Below are positions 16,559 to 24,038 of a stretch of 64,000 nucleotides of DNA, in pieces. The notes beneath the pieces are model-generated. The model did not search any database, was not told the DNA's origin, and saw only the letters and a list, made by a program, of their open reading frames with translations. Source of the DNA: Polaribacter atrinae (GTDB lineage Bacteria; Bacteroidota; Bacteroidia; Flavobacteriales; Flavobacteriaceae); assembly GCF_038023995.1 (NCBI RefSeq), contig NZ_CP150660.1, positions 3,904,501 to 3,968,500 on the forward strand. Direction: 5' to 3'. Position 1 is the first letter of the stretch, and each line of letters starts with the position of its first letter. The translations under genes and the position numbers were made by a program.

Positions 16559-17135
16559 CAAGCGAATAAAAGATATCGAAAAGTCATTACTGTCCGACAA
16601 TTATTACACGTTAAATAAATTTAAATTTAAGTATCAAATGTCTGACGGACGTTGGGTAAAACAAATGCGAGAAGTTTATGAACGTGGACATGGAGCAGGA
16701 ATTTTGTTATACAATACCACAAAAAAAACAGTGGTTTTAATCAAACAATTTAGATTGCCTACTTTTTTACATGATAATAAAGATGGTTTTATAATTGAAA
16801 TTCCTGCGGGTTTATTAGATGCAGATAATCCGGAGCAATGCATCATTAGAGAAACGGAAGAAGAAGTTGGAATTCGTTTAAAATCGGTAAAAAAGATTTA
16901 CGAAGGGTATTCATCACCAGGAGTTTTAACAGAAAAAATGCACTTTTTTATTGGCGAATATACAGACGATATGAAAGTGAGTGAAGGCGGAGGATTGGAG
17001 AGTGAAACAGAAGATATTGAGATTTTAGAAATTCCGTTTACAGAAGCAGTAAGAATGTTAAATGAAGGAGAAATTGTAGATACAAGAACTATTGTGTTAT
17101 TGCAATACGCTATTATTCATAATTTGATAAAATAA
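16551..17135 (+). CDS. Nudix hydrolase, GDP-mannose pyrophosphatase (NudK)-like
   Basis: A ~194-residue Nudix enzyme. The Nudix box occupies about residues 86-107, with the core RETEEEVGI preceded by EIPAGLLDADNPEQCI; this is the short-spaced box of NudK-type hydrolases, with Asn where the first Glu is usual. GHGAGILLYNTTKK and IKQFRLPTF also match NudK-like enzymes, which cleave nucleoside-diphosphate sugars. I chose ATG 16551 (MSNKRIKDIEK); an in-frame ATG at 16545 adds two residues. The overlap with the AAA gene ties it to that cluster, so its substrate may be a signalling or nucleotide-sugar molecule particular to this system. Confidence 0.85.
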   Translation: MSNKRIKDIEKSLLSDNYYTLNKFKFKYQMSDGRWVKQMREVYERGHGAGILLYNTTKKTVVLIKQFRLPTFLHDNKDGFIIEIPAGLLDADNPEQCIIRETEEEVGIRLKSVKKIYEGYSSPGVLTEKMHFFIGEYTDDMKVSEGGGLESETEDIEILEIPFTEAVRMLNEGEIVDTRTIVLLQYAIIHNLIK

Positions 17136-17144
17136 AATATAACA

Positions 17145-17234
17145 CAGATATTTTACAGAGTTTCACTAAGAGTATTGTTGAAAAAACTCTGCGAAACTCT
17201 GTAGGTTCTCAGTGAAACTCAGTGTAACAATACT
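17145..17234 (+). repeat. Period-10 inverted repeat spacer before the DUF6638 gene
   Basis: The whole Nudix-DUF6638 spacer is repetitive, with units of about 10 bases (AAACTCTGCG, AAACTCTGTA, AAACTCAGTG). The arm GAGTTTCACT (~17158) is the exact complement of AGTGAAACTC (~17210), and AGTATTGTT near 17170 pairs with AACAATACT directly before the ATG at 17235. It is built like the heptad tracts nearby: one arm after a stop, the complementary arm touching the next start. Confidence 0.65.
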
Positions 17235-18476
17235 ATGCAAAAATTAATAAAAGCCAATTTATATAGAAGTGAGTCAATTTCCGTGAGTGGAAAATTGGTA
17301 GAGCGTTATAATAAATGTTTGGTAAAACTAGGGTTTACAAAAACCAAATTGACTTCTTTTTCTATTGATGGAGTAGGTTGGAGCCCGGAAATTGCCGAAG
17401 AAAAAGGAGAATCTTTTTACTTAAATAATGGTGAAGCAAATACGCACGCAATAATTATTACGCCAAAGCAAAAAGGATTACCGGTTTACAATCCATTTAA
17501 TTCTTTTGATAGAGAATTGATGAAATTGGTGTTTAAACATCACGAAAAAACCATCAATGAGATAACAAGAGATTCTGCAATTTGTATTGAGTTTGATCAA
17601 AAAATAGATGCTTTTTATGAGCCTTTAGATGTTTTACGATATAAAGATATTATCATTAGATTTCATTTAATTGATAATTTAAATAAAGCCAAGGAAGACC
17701 AATTAAAGTTAATAGAGCAATTTAATAATGAATATAATTTTATTGATGAAGAGATTCATAAAGAACTGATACGTTCGGCTAAAAAATATGGAGATTTAAG
17801 AGAAAGAAATCTAACGATAGCAGAAATTACTTTTACCACAGATTCTTTTTATACAAAAGCTTTTGGTGGTATTTATTTATTAAGAGATTTGGTAACACCT
17901 GTGCTTATTTTCGAAAATGAAGCAACTTATAAAGAAGCGATAAAAGATACAACATACGATGTTTTAATGTATCATATTTCTCACTCAGAAATGATTGAAA
18001 AATTATTGAGTTATAACGTTCTAGAATTAGATTTAGAAGAGGAAACCACTAGAAAAAGATATAAGAGAATTCAGAAATTTATGTTCTCATCTTTTTTAAA
18101 GGAAACAGCGCATCCTATAAAAGAAATTTTACAAGACGGAATTTTATTTAAAAGCTATTTGAATAAAATAGATATTTCATCAAGAAAAAAAGTGATGGGT
18201 TTAGAACGTTTTTTAGAGAAACAGCAAATTTCTAAAAATACAAATCCAAAAGACCTTATTGATGAAGAAATGTATATTGCGTTGCACAAACCACATTCGT
18301 CATTAAAACCTAATCATCAAGATTTAATTTGGCATTTATTGGTAAGTATTGCACCAATAGATGTGTTGTTTTTATATTGGTATGATAAAGAGCAGTTTTA
18401 TGCGCTTTTTAAAACGTTAGATGCATCTTTACAAGACTGGGGAATAGAGACAATTTTAAAAGGGTTTGAAGTATGA
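17235..18476 (+). CDS. DUF6638 family protein
   Basis: A 413-residue soluble protein that I recognise as the DUF6638 type; function unknown. It has no signal peptide or membrane helix. The N-terminus (MQKLIKANLYRSESISVSGKL, ERYNKCL) is basic. The middle contains NTHAIIITPKQKGLPVYNPFNSFDRELMKLVF, and the C-terminal third is helical with HPIKEILQDGILFKSYL and KPHSSLKPNHQDLIWHLLVSI. It lies in the same-strand cluster behind the AAA ATPase and Nudix genes and I infer it acts with them. Its last codons (GFEV-stop) fall within a repetitive tract with an inverted copy at 19581-19602, so its C-terminus may have been set by the repeat. Confidence 0.68.
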   Translation: MQKLIKANLYRSESISVSGKLVERYNKCLVKLGFTKTKLTSFSIDGVGWSPEIAEEKGESFYLNNGEANTHAIIITPKQKGLPVYNPFNSFDRELMKLVFKHHEKTINEITRDSAICIEFDQKIDAFYEPLDVLRYKDIIIRFHLIDNLNKAKEDQLKLIEQFNNEYNFIDEEIHKELIRSAKKYGDLRERNLTIAEITFTTDSFYTKAFGGIYLLRDLVTPVLIFENEATYKEAIKDTTYDVLMYHISHSEMIEKLLSYNVLELDLEEETTRKRYKRIQKFMFSSFLKETAHPIKEILQDGILFKSYLNKIDISSRKKVMGLERFLEKQQISKNTNPKDLIDEEMYIALHKPHSSLKPNHQDLIWHLLVSIAPIDVLFLYWYDKEQFYALFKTLDASLQDWGIETILKGFEV

Positions 18477-18516
18477 GGATTGAAGTAAGAAGTTTAGATT
18501 AGAAAGTTTGAAAATT
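18464..18516 (+). repeat. Heptad-periodic tract overlapping the DUF6638 stop codon
   Basis: Seven-base units (TTTGAAG, TATGAGG, ATTGAAG, TAAGAAG, TTTAGAT, TAGAAAG, TTTGAAA) start inside the last codons of the DUF6638 gene and run past its stop. Positions 18464-18485 match the reverse complement of 19581-19602 at 21 of 22 bases, giving a long-range inverted repeat around the S23-type gene and the next membrane protein gene. Confidence 0.7.
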
Positions 18517-18540
18517 GTATCTTTATAAAAAGAAAAAGTA

Positions 18541-18894
18541 ATGAGTTTTAAATTTGAAAATCTAATAATTTGGCAAAAATCGATGGACTTAGGTGAAAAG
18601 ATGAATATACTATCAAAAGCATTTCCTAAAGAAGAAATTTATAATTTATCTTCTCAATTAAGAAGAGCATCAGATTCTGTAGCTTTAAATATTTCTGAAG
18701 GATCTATTTTGCAATCAAATGCAGAATATAGAAAGTTTTTAGGGTATGCAATTCGTTCTTTAGCAGAGGTGGTTACTTGTTTGCATAAAGCTATTAGAAG
18801 AAATTATGTATCAAAAACTGATTTTGATGTATATTATAAGAACTGTTTTGATTTAATGAATATGACAATTGCATACAGAAATAAAATAAAATAA
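18541..18894 (+). CDS. Four-helix-bundle (S23 rRNA-intervening-sequence-type) protein
   Basis: A 117-residue helical protein of the 23S rRNA-intervening-sequence family. Typical motifs are FENLIIWQKSMDLGEKM at the N-terminus, SQLRRASDSVALNISEGS (residues ~40-57) and EYRKFLGYAIRSLAEVVTCL. The monomer forms an antiparallel four-helix bundle that assembles into rings; no enzymatic activity is known. It is intact, unlike the paralog at 14086, and shares only family-level similarity with it. It is bracketed by heptad-periodic tracts at 18464-18516 and 18945-18979, the same arrangement as around the paralog, hinting that gene and tracts travel together. Confidence 0.88.
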   Translation: MSFKFENLIIWQKSMDLGEKMNILSKAFPKEEIYNLSSQLRRASDSVALNISEGSILQSNAEYRKFLGYAIRSLAEVVTCLHKAIRRNYVSKTDFDVYYKNCFDLMNMTIAYRNKIK

Positions 18895-18944
18895 TTAAAC
18901 CTGAAGGAGAGGCAGAAAGAATGACGTTTTAAGTCTGATTGATA

Positions 18945-18979
18945 AACTTCTAACTACCTCCTTCCAACTACCAACTTAA
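18945..18979 (+). repeat. Heptad-periodic tract before a membrane-protein start
   Basis: Five 7-base units (AACTTCT, AACTACC, TCCTTCC, AACTACC, AACTTAA) end 8 bases before the ATG at 18988. They are of the reverse-complement class relative to the tract at 18464-18516, with AGAAGTTTA-like sequence in common. Confidence 0.65.
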
Positions 18980-18987
18980 AATAAACC

Positions 18988-19488
18988 ATGACCATAGAAA
19001 TTATCATATTTATCGCAGCAATTTTATTTGGAATAGTTATTTATTGGAGAGAATCAAGAGGAAATAAAATGTATTTATTCTTTAATAAATTAATGAATTC
19101 AGAAGAATTACAAATGAAGGATACAGACACAAAAGGATTTGTGTTTCAGCAAAATTTTGTTTTAAGGTTTGTTTATATCGCTGTTTTATTTTTAGTAGGT
19201 ATTTTAATTGTACAATTTTTAATTCCGATAAATTATGCAACAATTTCATTGTTTGCGTCTATGATTTTCGGAACTTTGATAGGAACTTATATTGCAGGAG
19301 TTGTTTTTAAATCATCAGAAATTTTAGAAGAACAGACGGAAGCATTTGAGCATAAATTAGAAGAAGCTATAGAAAAAGGAAAAGATTTTATGGAAGATTT
19401 TCAATCAAAAGAAAATAAAGAGTTAGAAGCTCCAAAAGTAAATGAAAAAAGTGCTAGAGAACGTTTAAAAGACAAAGGACTTTTATAA
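18988..19488 (+). CDS. Small membrane protein with C-terminal coiled coil
   Basis: A 166-residue protein with three hydrophobic segments (about residues 2-20, 52-74 and 79-102). A charged helical tail follows (SSEILEEQTEAFEHKLEEA ... ERLKDKGLL), predicted to form a cytoplasmic coiled coil. No family recognised. It lies between the S23-type gene and the large membrane protein at 19611 on the same strand. Both membrane genes could anchor the AAA/coiled-coil system to the inner membrane, but this rests only on position. The start follows a heptad tract by 8 bases. Confidence 0.65.
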   Translation: MTIEIIIFIAAILFGIVIYWRESRGNKMYLFFNKLMNSEELQMKDTDTKGFVFQQNFVLRFVYIAVLFLVGILIVQFLIPINYATISLFASMIFGTLIGTYIAGVVFKSSEILEEQTEAFEHKLEEAIEKGKDFMEDFQSKENKELEAPKVNEKSARERLKDKGLL

Positions 19489-19490
19489 AA

Positions 19491-19518
19491 TTTCAGTTCT
19501 CAGTAGCAGTTTTCAGTT
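19491..19518 (+). repeat. Heptad-periodic tract after a stop codon
   Basis: Units TTTCAGT, TCTCAGT, AGCAGTT and TTCAGTT begin 2 bases after the stop codon at 19486-19488. The class (CAGT cores, forward sense after a stop) is that of 13991-14018. Confidence 0.6.
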
Positions 19519-19555
19519 AAAGTAATTAGTAAAGAAAGATAATTAGAGTAAAATA

Positions 19556-19607
19556 TTAAGTATGAGTAAGAAGCTTCCAGCTTCAAACCTCATACTTCAA
19601 ACTTATA
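19556..19607 (+). repeat. Hairpin and heptad tract before the 19611 gene
   Basis: AAGTATGAGTAAGAAG is followed by its approximate complement in heptads CTTCCAG, CTTCAAA, CCTCATA, CTTCAAA, CTTATAA, ending 3 bases before the ATG at 19611. Positions 19581-19602 also form a 21-of-22 inverted match with 18464-18485. Confidence 0.7.
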
Positions 19608-19610
19608 AAT

Positions 19611-21350
19611 ATGTTAAAAAATTATTGGAGTAAAGGTGCAAAGCAAAAGAAAAGAGTCATTATATTTTTTATAGTATTATTGACTTTATTGTTCTTTTTT
19701 AGAGATGATTATCAGCCGGCATTAATCTTTGTTAGAAAATTTATTTTCATAATTTTATTGTGCTTTTCATTACTGTTTCTAGGTTTACGAGGTTTTAGAA
19801 AATCAGCAAGTGTTGGTAAAAGAATTGGAATTTTATTTTTCTTGTCAGTATTTTTCGGAATCTTATATTATGTAGGTTGGAATTTAAAATTTTACGATTA
19901 TATGAAAACTTATAACGTATTTAATGATTTAAATAAGATTGAAATTCACGAGTTGCCGTTAACACAAAATGAAAGAATTCAACCCTTAAGAAACATTTTT
20001 TCAATGGCAAACGAATCCGTTGGCGAAACCAAAGATGTTTCTTTACCACATTTGGTAAGAGTAGATGGAAATAATCAATGGACCATGGCGATTCAGCCTA
20101 CAGAAAAATACTATTGGCAAGGATTAAAAGACAATACAGAAGAGATTTTTTCTGTATCTAGTACTACACCTTTTCCACGTTTTTCATCAGAAAATAGAAT
20201 TTCGGTGACATTTTCAATAGGAGAATCTCTAAAATTTAGTAGAAATACGTACAATGCCGTTGTGCAACGTTTAAATCCTTGGATGCTATTTAATTATGAA
20301 CCAAGTGATACTTTTTATATGAAAAATGATAAAGGAGCTTGGGTTGAGGTTGTGAGTTTAATAAAATGGAAAGGCTTCTTTTTTCCGTATCCGAGTTTTG
20401 GAGGCGTAATGGTTATAGAGAATGGAGAACATGATATCAAAGATTATTTAGAGAGAATTACCATCGGAAAAGGAACGTATATTTCTCCTGATGAAATGAA
20501 AAATTATGGATACTTAACCAAACAAAATACGCTGGCAGAAAATGTCTCTCAATTACAAGCAGAATCACTAAAGTTTTTAGCAGGTTTTTCAGATCCTTTA
20601 CCTTGGAATATGGAGAGTGCTGTAAAAATACCTACAGCACCAAAAGATCAAAATGCACAACCTTATGTAACAGATTTCGATTTTTCAGATACCAAAACGG
20701 AGGCATTTAATGGACTTTATCATTGGTTTGGTTTAGAACCTGTGGGTAATGAAAGAACCAGTTTAAGTTACAGTGTTTTTATTCCTGCTGATGGTACAGA
20801 TAAGTTGTATTATTATGATCATGCATCAAAAAAACAAGGATATGCAGGCGTTTCTGCAATGCCTTTAAAGGTAAAAGAATCTAAAAAAGAATACGATTGG
20901 AACTCTAATACTCCCGTAGAGTTTAGACCTTATATTAAAAACATTGCAGGTAGAAAACGTATGTTTTTTCTAGGAACCGTTTCTACAATTAGTTCAGATA
21001 ATCCTGAGCAATTTGATGGATCTGCAACACCTGATTTGGCTTTGATAGACAGTGAGTATAGAGATGTAGTTTGGATAAATGCTAAAAAACCAAGTACGTG
21101 GAATGAGGAAGTTTACAACCAATTAAATGAAGCTTGGAAAACAAGTGAAGGAGCTAATTTGTACTTCGAAAAACAAAAAACAATTTTAGAGCAGAACAAA
21201 CAAGTTTTAGATTCTATAAAATTAATTTCTAACCTAGATAAAAATCAGCAAATATTAGACTCTATTAAATTAATTTCTGCACAAGATAAAAAACGCACAG
21301 AAATAGAAAAGCTTCAGAGAAAAATAGATTCTATTAAAAATAATCAGTAG
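19611..21350 (+). CDS. Large membrane-anchored protein of unknown family
   Basis: A 579-residue protein with three N-terminal membrane helices (about residues 13-30, 36-58 and 70-90). A large soluble part follows that I do not recognise. That part carries conserved-looking stretches such as VSLPHLVRVDGNNQWTMAIQ, FYMKNDKGAWVEVVSLIKW, PWNMESAVKIPTAPK and EYRDVVWINAKKPSTWNE. The C-terminus has a short tandem repeat, LDSIKLIS, twice, then IDSIKNNQ, in a coiled-coil-like tail. It is the last gene of the same-strand cluster. The topology (small cytoplasmic N-terminus, long domain after the third helix) suggests that most of it faces the periplasm, which would make it the envelope-facing part of the system; this is inference. 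Confidence 0.62.
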   Translation: MLKNYWSKGAKQKKRVIIFFIVLLTLLFFFRDDYQPALIFVRKFIFIILLCFSLLFLGLRGFRKSASVGKRIGILFFLSVFFGILYYVGWNLKFYDYMKTYNVFNDLNKIEIHELPLTQNERIQPLRNIFSMANESVGETKDVSLPHLVRVDGNNQWTMAIQPTEKYYWQGLKDNTEEIFSVSSTTPFPRFSSENRISVTFSIGESLKFSRNTYNAVVQRLNPWMLFNYEPSDTFYMKNDKGAWVEVVSLIKWKGFFFPYPSFGGVMVIENGEHDIKDYLERITIGKGTYISPDEMKNYGYLTKQNTLAENVSQLQAESLKFLAGFSDPLPWNMESAVKIPTAPKDQNAQPYVTDFDFSDTKTEAFNGLYHWFGLEPVGNERTSLSYSVFIPADGTDKLYYYDHASKKQGYAGVSAMPLKVKESKKEYDWNSNTPVEFRPYIKNIAGRKRMFFLGTVSTISSDNPEQFDGSATPDLALIDSEYRDVVWINAKKPSTWNEEVYNQLNEAWKTSEGANLYFEKQKTILEQNKQVLDSIKLISNLDKNQQILDSIKLISAQDKKRTEIEKLQRKIDSIKNNQ

Positions 21351-21358
21351 TTTTTGTA

Positions 21359-21440
21359 GCTATTTCCCGCTTTCATTACTCGCTTTTTTTGTCAGAAAAA
21401 CAAAAAAGAGCTCAAACATGCCATTCAATCGGGGCTAAAC
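21359..21440 (+). repeat. Dispersed intergenic element, diverged relative
   Basis: GCTATTTCCCGCTTTC, a hairpin-like centre CTTTTTTTG ... CAAAAAAGAG, then ATGCCATTCAATCGGGGCTAA. The layout (pyrimidine block, A/T hairpin, ATGCC-TTCAATC, closing GC-rich block) parallels the GGGCGTT...TAACGC elements, but the ends differ. Confidence 0.5.
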
Positions 21441-21545
21441 TTGTTTGCCAATTTATATTAAAAACTGCTATTTCTACCTTTTTTAAATAGACATTTTATG
21501 CTGTTATTTTAGGTTTAAATACTTAAAAGAGGTTTAAGAAATCTT

Positions 21546-21553
21546 TATATTTG
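21546..21553 (+). promoter_or_regulatory. Candidate -7 box for the lipoate ligase gene
   Basis: TATATTTG fits the Bacteroidota -7 consensus TAnnTTTG and lies 26 bases before the start codon. No clear TTG element is seen 19-20 bases further upstream. Confidence 0.4.
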
Positions 21554-21579
21554 TTAGCTACAATTAATAGATATAACCT

Positions 21580-22578
21580 ATGATTTTTATTGATAATGAA
21601 GGGGGTACAGATCCTAAACTAAACTTAGCATTAGAAGAATATGCATTAAGAAATTTTGATGCTTCAACAGATTATTTATTATTTTATATTAATGCGCCAT
21701 CTATAATTATTGGTCGTAATCAAAATACTATAGAAGAAATTAACCAAGAATATATCGATAAAAATGGTATAAAAGTAGTTAGGCGTATTTCTGGCGGAGG
21801 AGCAGTCTATCATGATTTAGGAAATTTAAACTTCAGTTTTATTACCAATCACGACGGAAAAAGTATTAGTAATTTTAAAAAGTTTACAGAACCTGTAATT
21901 CGTGTTTTAAATGAATTGGGCGTTACTGCCGAGTTAAAAGGTAGGAATGATATTTTGGTTGATGAAAAGAAAATTTCTGGAACAGCTCAATTTTCTACAG
22001 GAAAAAGAATGATTAGTCATGGTACTTTATTGTTCAATACAGATATGAGCGAAGTAGGGAAAGCGCTTCATGTAAAAATGAGTAAAATTCAATCAAAAGG
22101 ACATAAATCGGTTAGAAGTCGTGTTGCAAATATTAGTGAATTTTTGAAAGAACCTATTACAATGGATCATTTTAAAAAGCAATTACTAACAGGGTTGTAT
22201 GAAGCAAAAGAAGATTTTGAAATCCATAAACTAACCGAAGCAGAATGGAAAGCTGTACATGAATTAAAAGAAACAAAATACGATTTGTGGGATTGGAATT
22301 TTGGAAACTCACCTAAGTTTAATATTCAGCGTAACAAACGATTTCCTATAGGGGAGATAGATCTGCGTATTTTTGTAGAAAAAGGACATATTTCTGACTT
22401 TAAAATTTATGGAGATTTCTTTGGTAGACAACCCATTGCTGATCTTGAAAAACGATTAATAGGTGTTCCTTATGATAAAAATGAAATCACCAATAAGTTA
22501 TGTCAAATAACTATTTCCGATTATTTTGGAAAATTAGAAAATTCAGAATTTATAGACTTGGTTTATGGTAATGATTAA
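21580..22578 (+). CDS. lplA: Lipoate-protein ligase A
   Basis: A 332-residue enzyme that adenylates free lipoate and attaches it to the lipoyl domains of 2-oxoacid dehydrogenases and the glycine cleavage H protein. Signature stretches are PSIIIGRNQNTIEEIN (about residues 45-60), the lipoate-binding loop RRISGGGAVYHDLGNLNFSF (70-89), and the catalytic-lysine segment ILVDEKKISGTAQFSTG. The C-terminal ~85 residues form the accessory domain (FPIGEIDLRIFVEKGHISDFK). It lies apart from the flanking clusters, with its own promoter box. Confidence 0.93.
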   Translation: MIFIDNEGGTDPKLNLALEEYALRNFDASTDYLLFYINAPSIIIGRNQNTIEEINQEYIDKNGIKVVRRISGGGAVYHDLGNLNFSFITNHDGKSISNFKKFTEPVIRVLNELGVTAELKGRNDILVDEKKISGTAQFSTGKRMISHGTLLFNTDMSEVGKALHVKMSKIQSKGHKSVRSRVANISEFLKEPITMDHFKKQLLTGLYEAKEDFEIHKLTEAEWKAVHELKETKYDLWDWNFGNSPKFNIQRNKRFPIGEIDLRIFVEKGHISDFKIYGDFFGRQPIADLEKRLIGVPYDKNEITNKLCQITISDYFGKLENSEFIDLVYGND

Positions 22579-22618
22579 TTTGTTATAAATAAGTAAGCTC
22601 ATCGTATATATTATAGTT

Positions 22619-22655
22619 AAAAATTTCCTTGGATTTATTTTCCTTGGTAAATAAA
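22619..22655 (+). promoter_or_regulatory. Two overlapping candidate MarR operators
   Basis: Two dyads with core TTTCCTTGG are centred 15 bases apart: 22619-22640 (half-sites AAAAATTTCC and GGATTTATTT, 7 of 10 symmetric) and 22634-22655 (TTTATTTTCC and GGTAAATAAA, 9 of 10 symmetric). The second has the same half-site as the perfect palindrome at 25102-25123 next to marR. It covers the -33 TTG of the promoter at 22644-22674, so a bound repressor would block RNA polymerase. Confidence 0.6.
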
Positions 22656-22674
22656 ATTTTATTTTGTATTTTTG
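22644..22674 (+). promoter_or_regulatory. Bacteroidota-type promoter of the DoxX/OsmC redox operon
   Basis: TTG (22644-22646), 20-base spacer, then TATTTTTG (22667-22674) matches the TTG/TAnnTTTG promoter consensus. Transcription would begin near 22681, only ~15 bases before the apparent N-terminus of the DoxX-like frame. The TTG is inside a candidate operator. Confidence 0.6.
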
Positions 22675-22737
22675 TCAAGAATTTAAAATATTTAGGATAA
22701 AACAACAAAAATTATATATTACGTTTCAACAAGTTTA

Positions 22738-23061
22738 TTGACACTAATCATGCTTTTTTCTGCAGGCATGTATATTTTTAATCATGAAGCAGTAGCCGGT
22801 ATGTTTACCAATTTTGGGTATCCAACATATATTATTTATCCGTATGCCGTAGCAAAATTATTAGGTTTAGTTGCGTTGTGGTTTGTAGCTAATAAAACGA
22901 TAAAAGAGTGGGCGTATGCAGGTTTTTTCTTTGCATTTATTTTTGTTTTTTTTGCACATATTATGATTAATGACGGAGAACAAGCAGCATCTATAGCAGC
23001 AATGGTATTTTTAATTACCTCTTACATTACTTATAAGAAAATAACAAATGGCAGAGCTTAA
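22738..23061 (+). CDS. DoxX-like membrane protein, start codon uncertain
   Basis: A four-helix membrane protein of the DoxX-like type (MLFSAGMYIFNHEAVAGMF, FGYPTYIIYPYAVAKLLGL, FFFAFIFVFFAHIM). Such proteins are often linked to thiol or oxidative stress genes and have no proven reaction. The first usable codon in frame is TTG at 22738, but coding similarity to relatives seems to extend upstream through DKTTKIIYYVSTSLL to 22696, where the codon before GAT is TAG rather than ATG. Either TTG is the true start, giving a shorter first helix, or the start codon has been mutated. It overlaps the osmC gene by 14 bases and leads a four-gene redox operon. Confidence 0.75.
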   Translation: MTLIMLFSAGMYIFNHEAVAGMFTNFGYPTYIIYPYAVAKLLGLVALWFVANKTIKEWAYAGFFFAFIFVFFAHIMINDGEQAASIAAMVFLITSYITYKKITNGRA

Positions 23062-23443
23062 AAAATCTGAAGTAGTTTTAACAAATAGAAACTATTTAGC
23101 AGAAGCAAAAACAAGAAATCATTTTTTAACAATGGATCAATCTGTTGCTTCTGGAGGTGATGATAGTGGAGCAACTCCGGTAGAATTTTTATTAACAGCA
23201 ATTGGTGGTTGTGTTTCTATGACGTTAAGAACCTATGCAGAAATAAGAGGTTGGGATGTTGGAGAGATAACAGTAAATGTTATTCAACATCAAGATGAAA
23301 GTGGTAGTTATTTAACTGAAGATATATCCTTTGAAAAAGAAATAACAGAAGCACAAAGAAAGAAGTTATTAGTCTTTGCAGGTAAATGTCCTGTTGCAAA
23401 AATGATAAAAGGAGAAACAAAAATAGTTACTAGTATTCTGTAG
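23048..23443 (+). CDS. OsmC/Ohr-family peroxiredoxin-like protein
   Basis: A 131-residue OsmC-fold protein. The first conserved cysteine lies in GATPVEFLLTAIGGCVSMTL (about residues 37-56) and the second in FAGKCPVAKMI (about 113-123). These thiols reduce organic hydroperoxides or bind reactive electrophiles in OsmC/YhfA-type enzymes. The start overlaps the DoxX-like gene and an FMN reductase gene follows, so the protein acts in a thiol/redox stress operon. YhfA-type versus Ohr-type cannot be settled here; the C-terminal GETKIVTSI pattern looks more like the YhfA type. Confidence 0.88.
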   Translation: MAELKKSEVVLTNRNYLAEAKTRNHFLTMDQSVASGGDDSGATPVEFLLTAIGGCVSMTLRTYAEIRGWDVGEITVNVIQHQDESGSYLTEDISFEKEITEAQRKKLLVFAGKCPVAKMIKGETKIVTSIL

Positions 23444-23501
23444 TTCAGATTGTAATTTAATAGTTTGTTGTCACGATTACACAAATAAACATTTTTAAAA
23501 T

Positions 23502-24035
23502 ATGAAAAAAATATTAGCATTTGCAGGTAGTACAAGTTCTACTTCTATCAATAAAAAATTAGCAACTTTTGCAGCAGAAAACTTAGTAAATACTTCTTTT
23601 GATGTGGTAGATTTAAGAGATTTTACATTACCAATTTATAGTGAAGATGAAGAAAAAAATGGTTTTCCAGAAGATGCAAAAAAGTTTTCTGCATTACTAG
23701 ATCATTACGACGGTTTTATTTTGTCTTTAGCAGAACACAATGGTTCTTATACAGTTGCTTTTAAAAATATTTTTGATTGGAGCTCAAGAATAGAAGCCCA
23801 GGTTTTTAGAGACAAACCTTTATTATTAATGGCAACTTCTCCAGGAGCAAGAGGTGGACTTACAGTTTTAGAAACAGGAATGGCAAGATTTTCTAGACAA
23901 GGCGCAAAAGAATTAATTTCTTTCTCTTTCCCAAGTTTTTATGATAATTTTAAAGAGGGTACAATCGTAAATATAGAATTATTGACAGCCTTAAAAGAAA
24001 AGGTAGACACATTTGAAAATGCAGTAAATCAATAA
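23502..24035 (+). CDS. NAD(P)H-dependent FMN reductase
   Basis: A 177-residue flavodoxin-fold protein of the NADPH-dependent FMN reductase family. The FMN phosphate loop is GSTSSTSINKKL (about residues 8-19), and a second flavin-contact segment is LAEHNGSYTVAFKNIFDW (about 78-95); TSPGARGGLTVLE follows. Relatives reduce free FMN, quinones or azo compounds. It is the third gene of the DoxX/OsmC operon, ending 3 bases before the glutaredoxin-like gene. It probably supplies electrons or detoxifies quinones in the same stress response. Confidence 0.9.
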   Translation: MKKILAFAGSTSSTSINKKLATFAAENLVNTSFDVVDLRDFTLPIYSEDEEKNGFPEDAKKFSALLDHYDGFILSLAEHNGSYTVAFKNIFDWSSRIEAQVFRDKPLLLMATSPGARGGLTVLETGMARFSRQGAKELISFSFPSFYDNFKEGTIVNIELLTALKEKVDTFENAVNQ

Positions 24036-24038
24036 AAA

